This document shows, in pieces, positions 46,139 through 57,929 of a stretch of 64,000 nucleotides of DNA. A program made the position numbers and the translations under genes. The notes below the pieces were generated by a model. That model was not told the origin of the DNA. It saw only the letters and a list, made by a program, of their open reading frames with translations, and did not search any database. Source of the DNA: Aerococcus kribbianus (GTDB lineage Bacteria; Bacillota; Bacilli; Lactobacillales; Aerococcaceae); the NCBI RefSeq assembly GCF_026805545.1, contig NZ_JAPRFR010000001.1:62001-126000 (forward strand). Reading direction: 5' to 3'. Numbering within the stretch: position 1 is the stretch's first letter; every line of letters starts with the position of its first letter.

Positions 46139-46438
46139 ATGAAACAAAGGAAAATTCCAATGCGTAAGTGTGTTGTTTCCAATGAAATGTTTCCTAAGAA
46201 AGAATTGGTGCGTATTGTTCGTACTCCTGACCAAGAAGTCGTCATTGACCCGACTGGTAAGCAAAATGGTCGTGGCGCTTATGTGTCATTAGGTCCAGAG
46301 ATTGTGCAAAAAGCTTGGGACAAGCATCTCTTGGACCGCCATCTCAATGTTAAGGTGTCTGATGATTTCTATGCAGAATTAAAAGAATATGTGGCACACC
46401 AAAAGGCCCGTAAGGAATTATTTGCTGATGAATCCTAA
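46139..46438 (+). CDS. rnpM: RNase P modulator RnpM (YlxR family)
   Basis: A 99-residue basic protein carrying the YlxR signatures MRKCVVSNEMFPKKELVRIV (~7) and GRGAYV (~40). In Bacillus the family member binds RNase P RNA and modulates its activity. It lies 11 bp after nusA behind GGGGGC and overlaps the start of the next gene. Confidence 0.92.
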   Translation: MKQRKIPMRKCVVSNEMFPKKELVRIVRTPDQEVVIDPTGKQNGRGAYVSLGPEIVQKAWDKHLLDRHLNVKVSDDFYAELKEYVAHQKARKELFADES

Positions 46439-46712
46439 ACTCAATAGTTTGGGTTTGGCCCAAGTCGCTGGTAAACTAGTTTCTGGGGAAGCATTAGTCA
46501 TTAAAGCAATCCAGAGACAGGAAGCCAAGCTGGTATTTTTGGCAAATGACTGTAGCCCAACGACCAAGAAAAAAATAAAGAATAAAAGTTCATATTATGA
46601 CGTCCCACTCGTTGAAGAGTATACAACGATGGAAATTAGCCAGGCTTTAGGTAAAAAACGCTCATTGGTTGCTTTAACCGATCAGGGTTTTGCTAAACGT
46701 TTTATCCATTAA
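46428..46712 (+). CDS. L7Ae-family ribosomal-type protein (YlxQ)
   Basis: About 94 residues of the L7Ae/L30e RNA-binding fold: LNSLGLAQVAGKLVSGEALV at the N-terminus, KLVFLANDCSPTTKKKI in the middle, then VPLVEEYTTMEISQALGK. The frame extends further upstream, but the ATG at 46428 follows AAGGAA and gives the family start MNPKLNSLGL. It overlaps rnpM by 11 bp. Homologues bind K-turn RNA. Confidence 0.9.
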   Translation: MNPKLNSLGLAQVAGKLVSGEALVIKAIQRQEAKLVFLANDCSPTTKKKIKNKSSYYDVPLVEEYTTMEISQALGKKRSLVALTDQGFAKRFIH

Positions 46713-46778
46713 ATATCAGACGATCAGGAGAGAAAAATGATATGAGAAATTAGAGAATAGATTAAGGACGGTGATGGC

Positions 46779-48971
46779 ATGTCAAAAAAACGTGTCTATG
46801 AATTTGCGAAAGAATTAGAGCTTTCAAGTAAAGAAGTATTGGATATCGCTCAAGAGGCTGGATTAGATTTCTCTAGTCACATGGCTAGTATGGATGCTGA
46901 CCAAGAAGCAAGCCTCAAAAATTATATGAAGAAAAAACAAGCTGACCAAGAAAAGTCTGCCGACCAAGCCAAGGCTGATAAAGACTCTGCTAACAAGCAA
47001 GCATCAGGCAAATCTGCTAAGGGTAAAGCCGATAAAGGGCAAAACCAACATAAAGCAGGCAAAAACTCAGACGAACATGCAGATAAAAAGGGCAAGAAAG
47101 CAGACAAGAATAAAAATAAAAAAGACAACAAAAAGCAAAAGGGAGCCAAAAATAAAAACAAAAACCACAATCAAAATAACCAAGCGCCAGCACGTCCTAA
47201 AAAAGAAAAGGCCTTGCCAGAAAAAGTGGTCTATAAAGAAGGTATCACCGTTGCAGAATTAGCTAAGAAATTACACCGTGAACCTGCTAAACTGGTAAAA
47301 GACCTCTTTATGATGGGGGTTCCTACCAATCAAAACCAATCACTTGGTAGTGATGAAGTTGAAATTATTCTTGCAGAATATGGTGTCGAGGCAGAACAAG
47401 AAGTGGTTGTTGACCCATCTGATTTTGACCATTATTTTGAAGAAGCAGAAGCAAGCCAAGATGGTTTAGTGAGTCGGCCACCAGTTGTCACGATTATGGG
47501 ACACGTCGACCATGGTAAAACAACCTTATTAGACTACTTGCGTAAGGCTAATGTCACTGAAGGTGAAGCAGGCGGAATTACCCAACATATTGGTGCCTAC
47601 CAAGTGAAGTCAGATGACCGCCTAGTGACCTTCCTTGACACACCAGGTCATGCGGCCTTTACAACCATGCGTGCGCGAGGTGCGGATGTTACTGATATTG
47701 TCGTGATTGTTGTAGCAGCTGATGATGGAGTAATGCCTCAAACAGTGGAAGCCATTAACCATGCTAAGGCTGCTGAAGTGCCAATTATTGTGGCAGTCAA
47801 CAAGATTGATAAACCAACTGCAAATCCGCAACGGGTGATGCAAGAATTATCTGAATACGGTTTAATTTCTGAAGACTGGGGTGGCGACACTATCTTTGTC
47901 GAAATCTCAGCAAAATTCGGTCAAAACGTTGATGAACTATTAGAAATGATCTTGTTAGTGGCTGATGTTGAAGAATATCAGGCTAGCTCTGATCGCTTAG
48001 CTTTAGGTTCCGTTATTGAAGCACGTTTAGATTCTTCTAAAGGACCAATTGCTACATTGCTTGTTCAACATGGGACCTTACATACCGGTGATTCCTTAGT
48101 TGTAGGAGATACCCATGGCCGTGTACGGGTTATGGCTGATGACTCTGGACGCCGGATTAAAACAGCTGGACCATCTACGCCGGTGGAAATTACAGGTTTA
48201 CAAGCCAGTCCAGAAGCTGGTGACCGTTTCGTTGTCTTTGAAGATGAAAAAACGGCTCGTGCGATTGGTGAAGAACGGGCTTCACGGGCTCAAGAACGTC
48301 GGCGTCAAGTCACCCATCATGTGACTCTAGACAACTTATTTGAAACTCTGCAAGAAGGCGAACTCAAATCCGTTTCGGTTATTATCAAAGCAGACGTACA
48401 AGGATCCGCAGAAGCCTTATCAGCTAGTTTACAAAAAATTGAAGTTGAAGGTGTTAAGGTAGACATCGTTCACTCTGCTGTTGGGGCTATCAATGAGGCT
48501 GATATTTCCTTGGCCCAAGCTTCAGGTGCCATTGTTGTTGGATTCAACGTCCGTCCTACCCCTCAAGCGCGTGAACAAGCGAGTCAAGATGGTGTTGATA
48601 TTCGTCTACATAATGTGATTTACAATGCCATTGATGAAATTGAAACAGCCATGAAGGGCTTACTTGATCCAGAGTACGTTGAAGAAGTCACTGGTATGGT
48701 ACAAATTCGTGAAACTTATAAAGTATCTAAAGTAGGGACCATTGGTGGGGCTTACGTAATGGACGGCTATATCGAACGGCATTCAGGTGTTCGTGTCATT
48801 CGTGATAACATCGTCATTTATGAAGGTGAACTTGCTTCCCTTAAACGTTTCAAAGACGATGCCAAACGCGTTGATAAAGGTTATGAATGTGGTTTAATGA
48901 TTGAAAACTATAATGATATTCAAGTCGATGATATGATTGAAGCCTATCATATGGTTGAAGTAAAAGGATAA
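46779..48971 (+). CDS. infB: Translation initiation factor IF-2
   Basis: IF-2 delivers initiator tRNA in a GTP-dependent way. Its 730 residues hold an N-terminal winged-helix start ([20 protein letters not shown]), a Lys/Asn-rich low-complexity linker (~50-145), the second IF2N module (~150-205) and the G domain with [18 protein letters not shown] (~237), [15 protein letters not shown] (~285) and NKID. Domains II, III and C2 complete the protein ([18 protein letters not shown] near the end). ATG 46779 follows GGACGGTG. At 730 residues it is on the short side because of the compact linker. Confidence 0.97.
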   Translation: MSKKRVYEFAKELELSSKEVLDIAQEAGLDFSSHMASMDADQEASLKNYMKKKQADQEKSADQAKADKDSANKQASGKSAKGKADKGQNQHKAGKNSDEHADKKGKKADKNKNKKDNKKQKGAKNKNKNHNQNNQAPARPKKEKALPEKVVYKEGITVAELAKKLHREPAKLVKDLFMMGVPTNQNQSLGSDEVEIILAEYGVEAEQEVVVDPSDFDHYFEEAEASQDGLVSRPPVVTIMGHVDHGKTTLLDYLRKANVTEGEAGGITQHIGAYQVKSDDRLVTFLDTPGHAAFTTMRARGADVTDIVVIVVAADDGVMPQTVEAINHAKAAEVPIIVAVNKIDKPTANPQRVMQELSEYGLISEDWGGDTIFVEISAKFGQNVDELLEMILLVADVEEYQASSDRLALGSVIEARLDSSKGPIATLLVQHGTLHTGDSLVVGDTHGRVRVMADDSGRRIKTAGPSTPVEITGLQASPEAGDRFVVFEDEKTARAIGEERASRAQERRRQVTHHVTLDNLFETLQEGELKSVSVIIKADVQGSAEALSASLQKIEVEGVKVDIVHSAVGAINEADISLAQASGAIVVGFNVRPTPQAREQASQDGVDIRLHNVIYNAIDEIETAMKGLLDPEYVEEVTGMVQIRETYKVSKVGTIGGAYVMDGYIERHSGVRVIRDNIVIYEGELASLKRFKDDAKRVDKGYECGLMIENYNDIQVDDMIEAYHMVEVKG

Positions 48972-48985
48972 GGTGAAGAATTAGG

Positions 48986-49345
48986 ATGCCAAAATTTAGA
49001 GCAGAGCGTGTCGCTCAAGAAATTTTACGAGATATCAATGATATCTTGCAAAAGAAAGTACGTGACCCTCGTGTGGAAGGCGTCACTATCACAGATGTTG
49101 AAGTAACTGGTGACTTACAACAAGCCACCATCTACTATTCTGTCTTATCTGATAAAGCCTCTGACCAAGAAGCCGCTCAAACCGGTCTTGAAAAAGCTTC
49201 TGGACTAATGCGGTCGGAAATTGGCAGTCGCTTACAGATTTATAAAACACCAGAATTATACTTCGAGCGTGATAAATCAATTGAATATGGTAATCGTATT
49301 GACGAATTAATTGCTCAACTCCATAAAGATGAGCAAGAACGTTAA
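48986..49345 (+). CDS. rbfA: Ribosome-binding factor A
   Basis: RbfA is a KH-fold protein acting in late 30S maturation. Its 119 residues start with [20 protein letters not shown] and contain [20 protein letters not shown] (~33) and the family end [12 protein letters not shown]. It lies 14 bp after infB with a GGTGAAG site. The operon terminates just after it. Confidence 0.96.
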   Translation: MPKFRAERVAQEILRDINDILQKKVRDPRVEGVTITDVEVTGDLQQATIYYSVLSDKASDQEAAQTGLEKASGLMRSEIGSRLQIYKTPELYFERDKSIEYGNRIDELIAQLHKDEQER

Positions 49346-49363
49346 AATTTGGTTCTATAAAAT

Positions 49364-49405
49364 AGGACGATGACTTAAAATAAAAAGTCACCGTCCTGTT
49401 TTTAT
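49364..49405 (+). terminator. Terminator of the nusA-infB operon
   Basis: AGGACG-A-TGACTT pairs with AAGTCA-C-CGTCCT around an A-rich loop, followed by GTTTTTATTT. The following 49406-49617 contain no gene; an imperfect AAAGCCAACC/GGAAAGCTGG hairpin at ~49573 may end the minus-strand gene. Confidence 0.85.
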
Positions 49406-49617
49406 TTCTAATTTTGGAACCAAAAAAGAAGATTTCTCTTTTCATTAAGTCGACCGAAACAAAAAAGAAAGTAAATCCTCGCATGACTAATGTCATCAAT
49501 ATTACCCTGCAATAGCAAAATAAAATTATTGGTTTTATTAATAGTCGCGCTGATGTAGTGACAATTAAGTAGAAAAGCCAACCTTCCTATATCGGAAAGC
49601 TGGTCTTTAGTTTGTTT

Positions 49618-50619
49618 TTAGCTTAGTACTTCCATTAATAATTTATAGTTTCTAGCCCGCGCCTTATTATCAAAGATAGGCGCATAAATCATAAGTTCAT
49701 CAAAGCCATATGCTTTTTCTTCGTTAGTTAATTGTTCAGCAACTTGGTCGGGTAGGCCCTTGACAAAGATACCGGCTGTTTTTTTCTCTTTAAGGAAGGC
49801 AAGCTGGCTATCAGTAAATTTAAAGTCTTTGACTGTTTCAGGATCTTCAATGGCTTTAAATTGACCAGCGGCTTGCCGTAATTGGGCAATTTCTAAAGGT
49901 TTAGCCAAATAATCTAATTCTTCTTGATTGTCAGCGGTAACCACTTGGTAGGTTGAAATCACGTGAGGCTGACTTAAAAATTGGCTAGGTTGGAAATAGC
50001 GTCGATAATCAGTAAAAATCTCTGGATCAGCACTAAGCCCAAAAAAGCGAGCAAAATTATAGCCGAGTCCCATGTTTCCAGCTTCCACTGCCGAATTTCC
50101 GCTAGAACCTAAGAGATAGGCCTGGGGAAGGGTAGCTAAATCTTTGGGTTGGGCAGAAACGCTTTGATGGTAGCTTTCCTGAGGACGGTCATCAGGTATT
50201 AAGGCTAAAATCTCTCGTATTTTTTTATATAGGTCGGAATAATCAGCCGCTTGATTTTGGGCTAAAGCGCGCATGGCATGGTGGTCACCACCTGGGGCCC
50301 GGCCTATACCGAAATCAATCCGATCTGGTGCTAAGGCTGCCATCGTTTTAAATTGTTCAGCAATTTTTAAGGGAGCGTAGTGCATAATCATCGTTCCCCC
50401 AGTGCCTAAACGTAAGGACTTAGTGTAAGCAGACATGTAAGTTGCTAAAATTTCTGGTGCTGAACTGGAATGGCTAGGGCTGTTATGGTGTTCAGCAAAC
50501 CATAAGCGTTGGTAGCCCAGTCGATCTAAATTTTGTGCCAAATCCTTAGCTCGGATAAATGTGTCTTCCGTTGTTTCGCCTCGATTGCGGGTTAATAAAT
50601 CTAATGCGGATAGTTTCAT
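49618..50619 (-). CDS. LLM-class flavin-dependent oxidoreductase
   Basis: This 333-residue protein has the bacterial luciferase-like TIM-barrel pattern: LGYQRLWFAEHHNSPSHSSS (~33), LGTGGTMIMHYAPLKIAEQF (~76), LAPDRIDFGIGRAPGGDHHA (~95), and LLGSSGNSAVEAGNMGLGY (~170). These are hallmarks of the YceB/YhbW-type single-component group. Members use reduced flavin; the substrate here is unknown. AAAGGTGG precedes the start. It stands alone on the minus strand and breaks the line of + strand housekeeping genes. Confidence 0.9.
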   Translation of the reverse strand: MKLSALDLLTRNRGETTEDTFIRAKDLAQNLDRLGYQRLWFAEHHNSPSHSSSAPEILATYMSAYTKSLRLGTGGTMIMHYAPLKIAEQFKTMAALAPDRIDFGIGRAPGGDHHAMRALAQNQAADYSDLYKKIREILALIPDDRPQESYHQSVSAQPKDLATLPQAYLLGSSGNSAVEAGNMGLGYNFARFFGLSADPEIFTDYRRYFQPSQFLSQPHVISTYQVVTADNQEELDYLAKPLEIAQLRQAAGQFKAIEDPETVKDFKFTDSQLAFLKEKKTAGIFVKGLPDQVAEQLTNEEKAYGFDELMIYAPIFDNKARARNYKLLMEVLS

Positions 50620-50764
50620 CTTTCAACCACCTTTCTCTTTTATAATAACAGATGTCTAACAAATTCCTATTGCCCGTGCTTATAAAATAATCTTGCGCTA
50701 TCCGTGCGTTAAGACATGAAAAATGATATTCTATTAGGGAAAGTACGTAGAATTAGGTGATAAA

Positions 50765-51676
50765 ATGGATGGAATCTTGCCATTATGGAAAGAAAAAGGG
50801 ATGACCAGTCATGATTGTGTTTTTAAGTTAAGGAAAATTTTAGGAATGAAAAAAATTGGTCACACGGGTACTTTAGACCCCAATGTGGACGGAGTCTTAC
50901 CAATATGTTTGGGTAAAGGGACCAAGCTAGTTGATCTGTTAATGGATAAAAGTAAATTATATACTGGTGAAATCACTTTGGGTTTTGCAACTGATACTGA
51001 AGATTTAGATGGACAAATTATTGATCAAGCGCCATTGACTAAGGAAATTTTAGCAGACAAAATTGACCAAGCGATGCTCACTTTGCAAGGAGATATTGAG
51101 CAAATTCCACCAATGTATTCAGCAGTTAAGGTGAATGGGCGCCGACTTTATGATTATGCCCGTAATAATGAAGAAGTTGAACGACCTGTCCGTCACGTAC
51201 GAATCGACTACTTTAATCGAACATCAGCGGTCAATTTTGACAAAGACAGTGGTTATGAACGTTTTAATTTTGCAGTGAAATGTGGTAAAGGGACTTATAT
51301 TCGCACCTTAGCCACTGATTTAGGTAGAAGCTTAGGCCTGCCAGCTACTATGACGCAATTGACTCGGCAGGGCTCAAGTCCTTTTGTTAGTGAAGACTGT
51401 TTGACCTTAGCCCAAGTGCAAGTGGCTTTTGATCAAGGTGATATAGATAAATATCTATGGTCGATTGACCAAGCCTTAAGTCAGTATCCTAAATGGGAAG
51501 TTAGCGAAAATCTTGTCCACCTTGTCGAAAATGGAGCGGTCCTGGCGGCTACACAATTTCCACTTGAATTACGAGATAGCCGGGCCTTTGTTTTAATGAT
51601 AAAGGGTCAAGTCAAAGCGCTGTATGGGCCGCATCCTACTAAGACAGGCCAAATGAAACCAATAAAAATGTTTTAA
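50765..51676 (+). CDS. truB: tRNA pseudouridine(55) synthase
   Basis: TruB makes the universal pseudouridine in the T loop. The catalytic Asp is in HTGTLDPNVDGVLPICLGKG (~33). Further family motifs are IPPMYSAVKVNGRRLYDYAR (~114) and KCGKGTYIRTLATDLG (~177). Length 303 is normal, with a PUA-like C-terminal part. It has ATG 50765 behind TTAGGTGA and lies 15 bp before ribF, a common pair in Firmicutes. Confidence 0.96.
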   Translation: MDGILPLWKEKGMTSHDCVFKLRKILGMKKIGHTGTLDPNVDGVLPICLGKGTKLVDLLMDKSKLYTGEITLGFATDTEDLDGQIIDQAPLTKEILADKIDQAMLTLQGDIEQIPPMYSAVKVNGRRLYDYARNNEEVERPVRHVRIDYFNRTSAVNFDKDSGYERFNFAVKCGKGTYIRTLATDLGRSLGLPATMTQLTRQGSSPFVSEDCLTLAQVQVAFDQGDIDKYLWSIDQALSQYPKWEVSENLVHLVENGAVLAATQFPLELRDSRAFVLMIKGQVKALYGPHPTKTGQMKPIKMF

Positions 51677-51691
51677 AGAAGGGTAGAATTC

Positions 51692-52654
51692 ATGGAAATT
51701 ATTAACTTACATCATCCAATTGACACCAAAGCCATCCACCAAGGACCGATTGTTTTAGCCTTAGGGTTTTTTGATGGCGTTCATAAAGGTCATCAAAAAG
51801 TTCTTAAAGCCGCTCGTCAAGAGGCGAGTAAACGCAATATACCGCTAGCAGCGATGACCTTTAATATGTCTGCGCGCTTTATGTTCCAAGAAGAACACCC
51901 TAAAGAATTGCGTTATTTAACGACTTTGCCTGAAAAGAAACGCCTCATGCAACACTTTGGGGTGGAGATTTTGTATATTGTTCAAATGACTTCCGCCTTT
52001 GCTAAATTAGCCCCACAATTATTTGTCGACCAATACATTGTAGGCCTACAAGCAAAAACAGTAGTGGCTGGTTTTGATTATACTTATGGGAAAAAGGATA
52101 TTGCCAATATGGCTAATCTTGGTGATTACGGACAAGGGCGCTTTCATATTATTGAAGTGCCGAAAGTTGAAGAAAATGGTGTTAAAGTGGGCACCACTGA
52201 AATTCGCCAAACCTTAGTGGAAACCGGCGATGTTGCTACGGCTAAAAAACAACTAGGGTATCCTTATTTCTTCACTGGTATTGTTATCCATGGAGAGAAA
52301 AGAGGACGCGAATTAGGCTATCCCACAGCTAACTTGATGATTGATGAAACCAATGTAGTCCCTAAAGTCGGTGTTTATGCAGTAGAATGTTTAATCAATG
52401 GTGACCTATATAAGGGTATGGCCTCTATTGGCTATAACATTACCTTTGGCGATAATCGTGAACGGACAGTGGAAATCTATCTACTTGATTACAGTTTGGA
52501 TATTTATGGCGAAGAAATGACCGTTTACTGGCACAAATATTTACGTAATGAATTGAAATTTGACTCTGCAGATGAATTGATTGAGCAAATGAATAAAGAT
52601 GAAGAAATGACCAGAGAATATTTTAAAGAAAATAGTCCTTATAAAGAGGGGTAA
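51692..52654 (+). CDS. ribF: Bifunctional riboflavin kinase / FAD synthetase
   Basis: RibF converts riboflavin to FMN and then FAD. The N-terminal adenylyltransferase domain holds LALGFFDGVHKGHQKVLKAA (~24) and VAGFDYTYGKKD (~122). The C-terminal flavokinase domain holds GEKRGRELGYPTANLMID (~198), VGVYAVECLINGD and the closing block VYWHKYLRNELKFDS. The 320 residues are full length. It is followed by a strong terminator. Confidence 0.96.
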   Translation: MEIINLHHPIDTKAIHQGPIVLALGFFDGVHKGHQKVLKAARQEASKRNIPLAAMTFNMSARFMFQEEHPKELRYLTTLPEKKRLMQHFGVEILYIVQMTSAFAKLAPQLFVDQYIVGLQAKTVVAGFDYTYGKKDIANMANLGDYGQGRFHIIEVPKVEENGVKVGTTEIRQTLVETGDVATAKKQLGYPYFFTGIVIHGEKRGRELGYPTANLMIDETNVVPKVGVYAVECLINGDLYKGMASIGYNITFGDNRERTVEIYLLDYSLDIYGEEMTVYWHKYLRNELKFDSADELIEQMNKDEEMTREYFKENSPYKEG

Positions 52655-52666
52655 GCTCTCAATCGA

Positions 52667-52701
52667 CCCAAACAAGTCACTACTTGTTTGGGCCTTTTTA
52701 T
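52667..52701 (+). terminator. Terminator after ribF
   Basis: CCCAAACAAGT pairs with ACTTGTTTGGG around a short CACT-type loop, followed by CCTTTTTA. Confidence 0.9.
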
Positions 52702-52747
52702 GACTTAAAATAAAAACAAAATTAGTCAAAAAATACTTTGACTTTTC

Positions 52748-52776
52748 TTGACTTAACCTAAAGAAGGTGGTATTAT
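52748..52776 (+). promoter_or_regulatory. Promoter of the hrcA-grpE-dnaK region
   Basis: TTGACT (52748-52753) and TATTAT (52771-52776) are separated by 17 bp. The overlapping TATAAT at 52774 would give a 20-bp spacer. The CIRCE operator starts 9 bp downstream. Confidence 0.75.
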
Positions 52777-52784
52777 AATAGATG

Positions 52785-52811
52785 TTAGCAGTCGAACTAA
52801 TCAAGTGCTAA
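52785..52811 (+). promoter_or_regulatory. CIRCE operator (HrcA-binding inverted repeat)
   Basis: TTAGCAGTC-N9-AAGTGCTAA follows the consensus TTAGCACTC-N9-GAGTGCTAA with one change in each arm. It overlaps the expected transcription start, the normal position for repression by HrcA, the product of the next gene. No second CIRCE is seen in front of dnaK or dnaJ. Confidence 0.92.
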
Positions 52812-52827
52812 AAGCGAGGTGATTACT

Positions 52828-53862
52828 ATGTTGACTGACCGACAAATGCTGATTTTACAGGCAATCATCGATCATTATACCCAACACGATGAGCCGATAG
52901 GGTCAAAAACCTTGGCTCAAAGGGCAAGTATTGATGCCTCATCAGCGACCATTCGTAATGAAATGGCTAAGCTAGAGCATATGAATTTAATTGGTAAAAC
53001 CCATTCTTCCTCTGGGCGAGTTCCTATGGAGGCGGGCTATCGTTATTACATTAACTATATTATGCCGAAGTTTGGTGGTTTAATCGATTATGGTTTGTCT
53101 GATAGGGAACAGGAAATGTTGCATGAAATTTTCCGTAATCCTTATGCAGAAATTGATGAAATCATAGCTAAGTCGGCAGAAACATTGGCCATTCTCTCGC
53201 AAAACGTTGTGATTGCTTTGGGCCCTGCTTCTTTGACTCAGAAGTTAGCAGGCTTCAAGATTGTCCCACTCTCTGATGAGAAGGGAATGGCAATTCTAGT
53301 GACCGACGTTGGCACAGTTGAAACCCAAGTATTTACGCTAGCTAACAATATGTCATGGCAGATGCTTGATGACTTGGTTGATATTATGAATGATCAGCTT
53401 ATCGGATTAGCCTTACCAAGTGTTCTTCAACGTTTGCAGACTGACTACATGGTATTTTATAAATACGACACAGATTCCTTAGTTGATCATTTGGTAAATA
53501 AAATTGATGGTGACCGTTTAATTGTAAGTGGTCGGCAAATTTTGTACCAACATCTTAGTGAAGCGGATGATATTGAACAAATTAATGCCGTGAATGCTAT
53601 TCTTGATGATCATGACTTAATTATTGATTTAATCAATGAATTAGACCAAGGAATTCAAGTCCGTGTCGGGGGAGAATTAGCGCATCCCCAATTAAAAAAT
53701 ATGTCTCTAATGACATCGTCACTGGGACGACATAGTCAAGCTAATGACTTAGTGTTTGCTTTGTTAGGTCCGGAAAATATGCCTTACTTAAAAATGGCCC
53801 AGTTAATTCACGGTGTTAGACGAGAACTAAATGCTTATTTAGATAAAAATCAAAAAATATAG
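52828..53862 (+). CDS. hrcA: Heat-inducible transcription repressor HrcA
   Basis: HrcA represses chaperone genes by binding CIRCE. About 344 residues: N-terminal winged helix (LTDRQMLILQAIIDHYTQHD; ASSATIRNEMAKLEHMNLI; THSSSGRVPMEAGYRYYI), then the GAF-like inducible domain and C-terminal dimer part ending MAQLIHGVRRELNAYL. The GCGAGGTG site favours ATG 52828 over GTG 52819. First gene of the class I heat-shock operon, with its operator directly upstream. Confidence 0.96.
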   Translation: MLTDRQMLILQAIIDHYTQHDEPIGSKTLAQRASIDASSATIRNEMAKLEHMNLIGKTHSSSGRVPMEAGYRYYINYIMPKFGGLIDYGLSDREQEMLHEIFRNPYAEIDEIIAKSAETLAILSQNVVIALGPASLTQKLAGFKIVPLSDEKGMAILVTDVGTVETQVFTLANNMSWQMLDDLVDIMNDQLIGLALPSVLQRLQTDYMVFYKYDTDSLVDHLVNKIDGDRLIVSGRQILYQHLSEADDIEQINAVNAILDDHDLIIDLINELDQGIQVRVGGELAHPQLKNMSLMTSSLGRHSQANDLVFALLGPENMPYLKMAQLIHGVRRELNAYLDKNQKI

Positions 53863-53874
53863 GAGGTTGTTCAG

Positions 53875-54465
53875 TTGGCCAAAGAAGAAAAAGAAAATTT
53901 GGAAAAAGTTGTTGACCAAGAAGCAACAAATGACCAAAACACTTCCCAATCAGAAACAGCTGACGCAGAAAATGAAGCAGTGGAAGATGATACTGGTGCT
54001 GAAGAAGAATCAACGAGTGAATTAGAAGCAGTAAAATTAACCTTAACTGAAAAAGAAAATCAAATTGCTCGTCTATCAGCCGAAATTCAAAATATGCGAC
54101 GCCGTCATGAAAATGAACGCCAAGACATGGCTAAGTATCGGTCACAATCCTTGGCACAAGAAATTTTGCCAACCATTGATAATTTGGAACGTGCCTTAGC
54201 CATTGAAGTTGAAGGTGAAGCTAATCAAAACTTTAAGAAGGGTGTCGAAATGGTTCACCAAAGCTTGCTGAAAGCTTTGGAAGCTGAAGGGATTGAAGAA
54301 ATTAATCCTTTAGGTGAAGTCTTTGACCCGAACTTCCATCAATCTGTTAGTTCTGTTCCTAAAACAGCTGATCAAGAAGATGAAGAAGTGGTTGAGGTAT
54401 ACCAAAAAGGTTATCTCTTGAAAGACCGGGTCTTACGCCCAGCAATGGTGATTATTGCGCAATAG
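53875..54465 (+). CDS. grpE: Nucleotide exchange factor GrpE
   Basis: GrpE releases ADP from DnaK. The 196 residues have an acidic disordered N-terminus (~1-60), a long coiled coil (LTLTEKENQIARLSAEIQNM ~56) and the C-terminal beta domain (GEVFDPNFHQSVSSVPKTAD; YQKGYLLKDRVLRPAMVII). The start is TTG at 53875, set by AGGAGG at 53862-53867; there is no ATG nearby in frame. The SD overlaps the hrcA stop codon, so translation is coupled. Confidence 0.96.
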   Translation: MAKEEKENLEKVVDQEATNDQNTSQSETADAENEAVEDDTGAEEESTSELEAVKLTLTEKENQIARLSAEIQNMRRRHENERQDMAKYRSQSLAQEILPTIDNLERALAIEVEGEANQNFKKGVEMVHQSLLKALEAEGIEEINPLGEVFDPNFHQSVSSVPKTADQEDEEVVEVYQKGYLLKDRVLRPAMVIIAQ

Positions 54466-54528
54466 ATGAGCGCAATATAAAATAATGAACAACTTATAAA
54501 CAACGATTGAATTGAAAGGATGAAATAA

Positions 54529-56364
<1,836 letters not shown>

Positions 56365-56413
56365 TCATTGACTGATTACCAATAGATTGGGACTTATAGA
56401 TGAATCCCAAGTT

Positions 56414-56454
56414 GAATCTGAGATGAAAGTTGCTTTTGTCTCAGATTCTTTCTT
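56414..56454 (+). terminator. Terminator between dnaK and dnaJ
   Basis: GAATCTGAGA pairs with TCTCAGATTC, followed by TTTCTTATG. It should lower dnaJ expression relative to dnaK. A distinct promoter for dnaJ was not found. Confidence 0.75.
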
Positions 56455-56494
56455 ATGATAGAATGACTAGGATTTCTATGGAAAGGAGCTTGTT

Positions 56495-57655
56495 ATGGCA
56501 GATAAAAATCCATATGATGTGCTTGGTGTCAGCAAAGATGCCAGCCAAGCAGAAATCAAAAAAGCTTACCGCAAATTATCAAAAAAATATCACCCAGACT
56601 TGAATGATAGTCCTGAAGCCGAAACAAAGTTTAAAGAAGTATCGGATGCCTATGAAATTCTAGGTGATGAAAACAAACGTAAACAATATGATCAATTCGG
56701 AACAACTGGTGGCCCAGGTGGTGGCTTTGGTGGTTTCGGTGGCAGCCAAGGTGGTTACCAACAATATTCCGGTGGTTTCGAAGATATTTTCGATACCTTC
56801 TTTGGTGGCGGTTCTGGTGGCTTTGGTGGTTTCGGTGGTCAACAACGCCGTGATCCGAATGCACCTCGTCAAGGCGATGACTTGCAATACACCATGGACC
56901 TAAGCTTTGAAGAGGCTATTTTTGGGACCGAAGAAACCATTTCTTATAAACGTGAACAAGATTGTCATTATTGTCATGGATCTGGTGCTAAACCAGGAAC
57001 TTCACCTAAAACCTGTTCTCAATGTGGGGGTCGTGGGGTAGTCAACCAAACCCGTAACACCCCATTAGGTCGGATGACAACGCAAACGACTTGCCCAAAT
57101 TGTCATGGTAGTGGTCAGGAAATTGAACATGAATGTGAACATTGTCATGGTAAGGGCCGTGAAGTCGTTGACCATCGTGTCAAGGTTAAAGTCCCTGCAG
57201 GTGTTGAAGAAGGACAATCTATCCGTCTTTCTGAACAAGGAAATGCTGGTAAGAACAAGGGGCCTGCTGGTGACCTTTATGTCGTCTTCAGAGTGAAAAA
57301 ATCCGATATTTTTGATCGTAAAGGCGCAGAAATTTACTTTACCTTGCCAATTAACTTTGCGCAGGCCGCTTTAGGAGATGAAGTGGAAGTTCCAACCGTT
57401 CACGGTAAGGTAAGTATGAAAATTCCAGCCGGAACGCAAACAGGCGAAAGTTTCCGCCTCCGTGGTAAGGGTGCCCCTCGCCTCAATGGCTCATCAAATG
57501 GGGACCAACGCGTCACTGTTAAGGTAATGACACCTAAGAAGATGAATGACGGACAACGGCAAGCCTTAAGAGACTTTGCTGACGCAACCGGTGATAATGT
57601 CACTGAAGAAGAACAAAACTTCTTTGATAAATTACGCAAAGCCTTTAAAGATTAG
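56495..57655 (+). CDS. dnaJ: Chaperone protein DnaJ (Hsp40)
   Basis: DnaJ stimulates the DnaK ATPase and hands over substrates. The 386 residues comprise the J domain with the essential HPD ([10 protein letters not shown] ~31), a Gly/Phe-rich linker (~72-120), and the four zinc-binding repeats [24 protein letters not shown] and CEHCHGKG (~150-215). Two beta domains and the dimer end follow. GGAAAGGAGC precedes the ATG. Confidence 0.98.
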   Translation: MADKNPYDVLGVSKDASQAEIKKAYRKLSKKYHPDLNDSPEAETKFKEVSDAYEILGDENKRKQYDQFGTTGGPGGGFGGFGGSQGGYQQYSGGFEDIFDTFFGGGSGGFGGFGGQQRRDPNAPRQGDDLQYTMDLSFEEAIFGTEETISYKREQDCHYCHGSGAKPGTSPKTCSQCGGRGVVNQTRNTPLGRMTTQTTCPNCHGSGQEIEHECEHCHGKGREVVDHRVKVKVPAGVEEGQSIRLSEQGNAGKNKGPAGDLYVVFRVKKSDIFDRKGAEIYFTLPINFAQAALGDEVEVPTVHGKVSMKIPAGTQTGESFRLRGKGAPRLNGSSNGDQRVTVKVMTPKKMNDGQRQALRDFADATGDNVTEEEQNFFDKLRKAFKD

Positions 57656-57670
57656 TATCTATGAGGAGAT

Positions 57671-57780
57671 TGTGACAAAAGTCGTTAAGAACAGAGGCCT
57701 TGGACCAAAACCGAAAGATGACAAAGGGACATGTGAGATATTTTTGGAAAGGCAGTCTGTTTTGACTTTTGGAACTCAAC
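57671..57780. repeat. Dispersed intergenic repeat, first-half copy, inverted
   Basis: The reverse complement of this ~110-bp block matches 19957-20068: shared words on that strand are CAGA(A)CAGACT, TTTGTCATCTTTC, TTTTGGTCCAAG, CTGTTCTTAA and GACTTTTGTC. It fills the gap between dnaJ and the dnaJ terminator. An open frame crossing it (57576-57929) has no coding character. Confidence 0.8.
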
Positions 57781-57807
57781 CAAAAGATAAATGTTCTTAT
57801 ATTACCA

Positions 57808-57840
57808 AGAGGATGGGAGTTTTGTCCCATCCTCTTTGTA
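57808..57840 (+). terminator. Terminator after dnaJ
   Basis: AGAGGATGGGA pairs with TCCCATCCTCT (allowing a short T-rich loop), followed by TTGTATAT. A TATAAT at 57891-57896 (possible -35 TTGTTA at 57869) lies downstream and probably drives lepA. Confidence 0.8.
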
Positions 57841-57929
57841 TATCCTTTAGGGGATTGCTATCATTAATTGTTATTGGGCCTTGGCTTTGCTATAATAAGG
57901 GATGCAAAATGAAGAGGGAGTTTGAGTAA

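Noticed and set aside
57576-57929. 117-codon frame overlapping the end of dnaJ
   Set aside because: It crosses an intergenic repeat and a terminator hairpin and has no ribosome site or protein-like composition.
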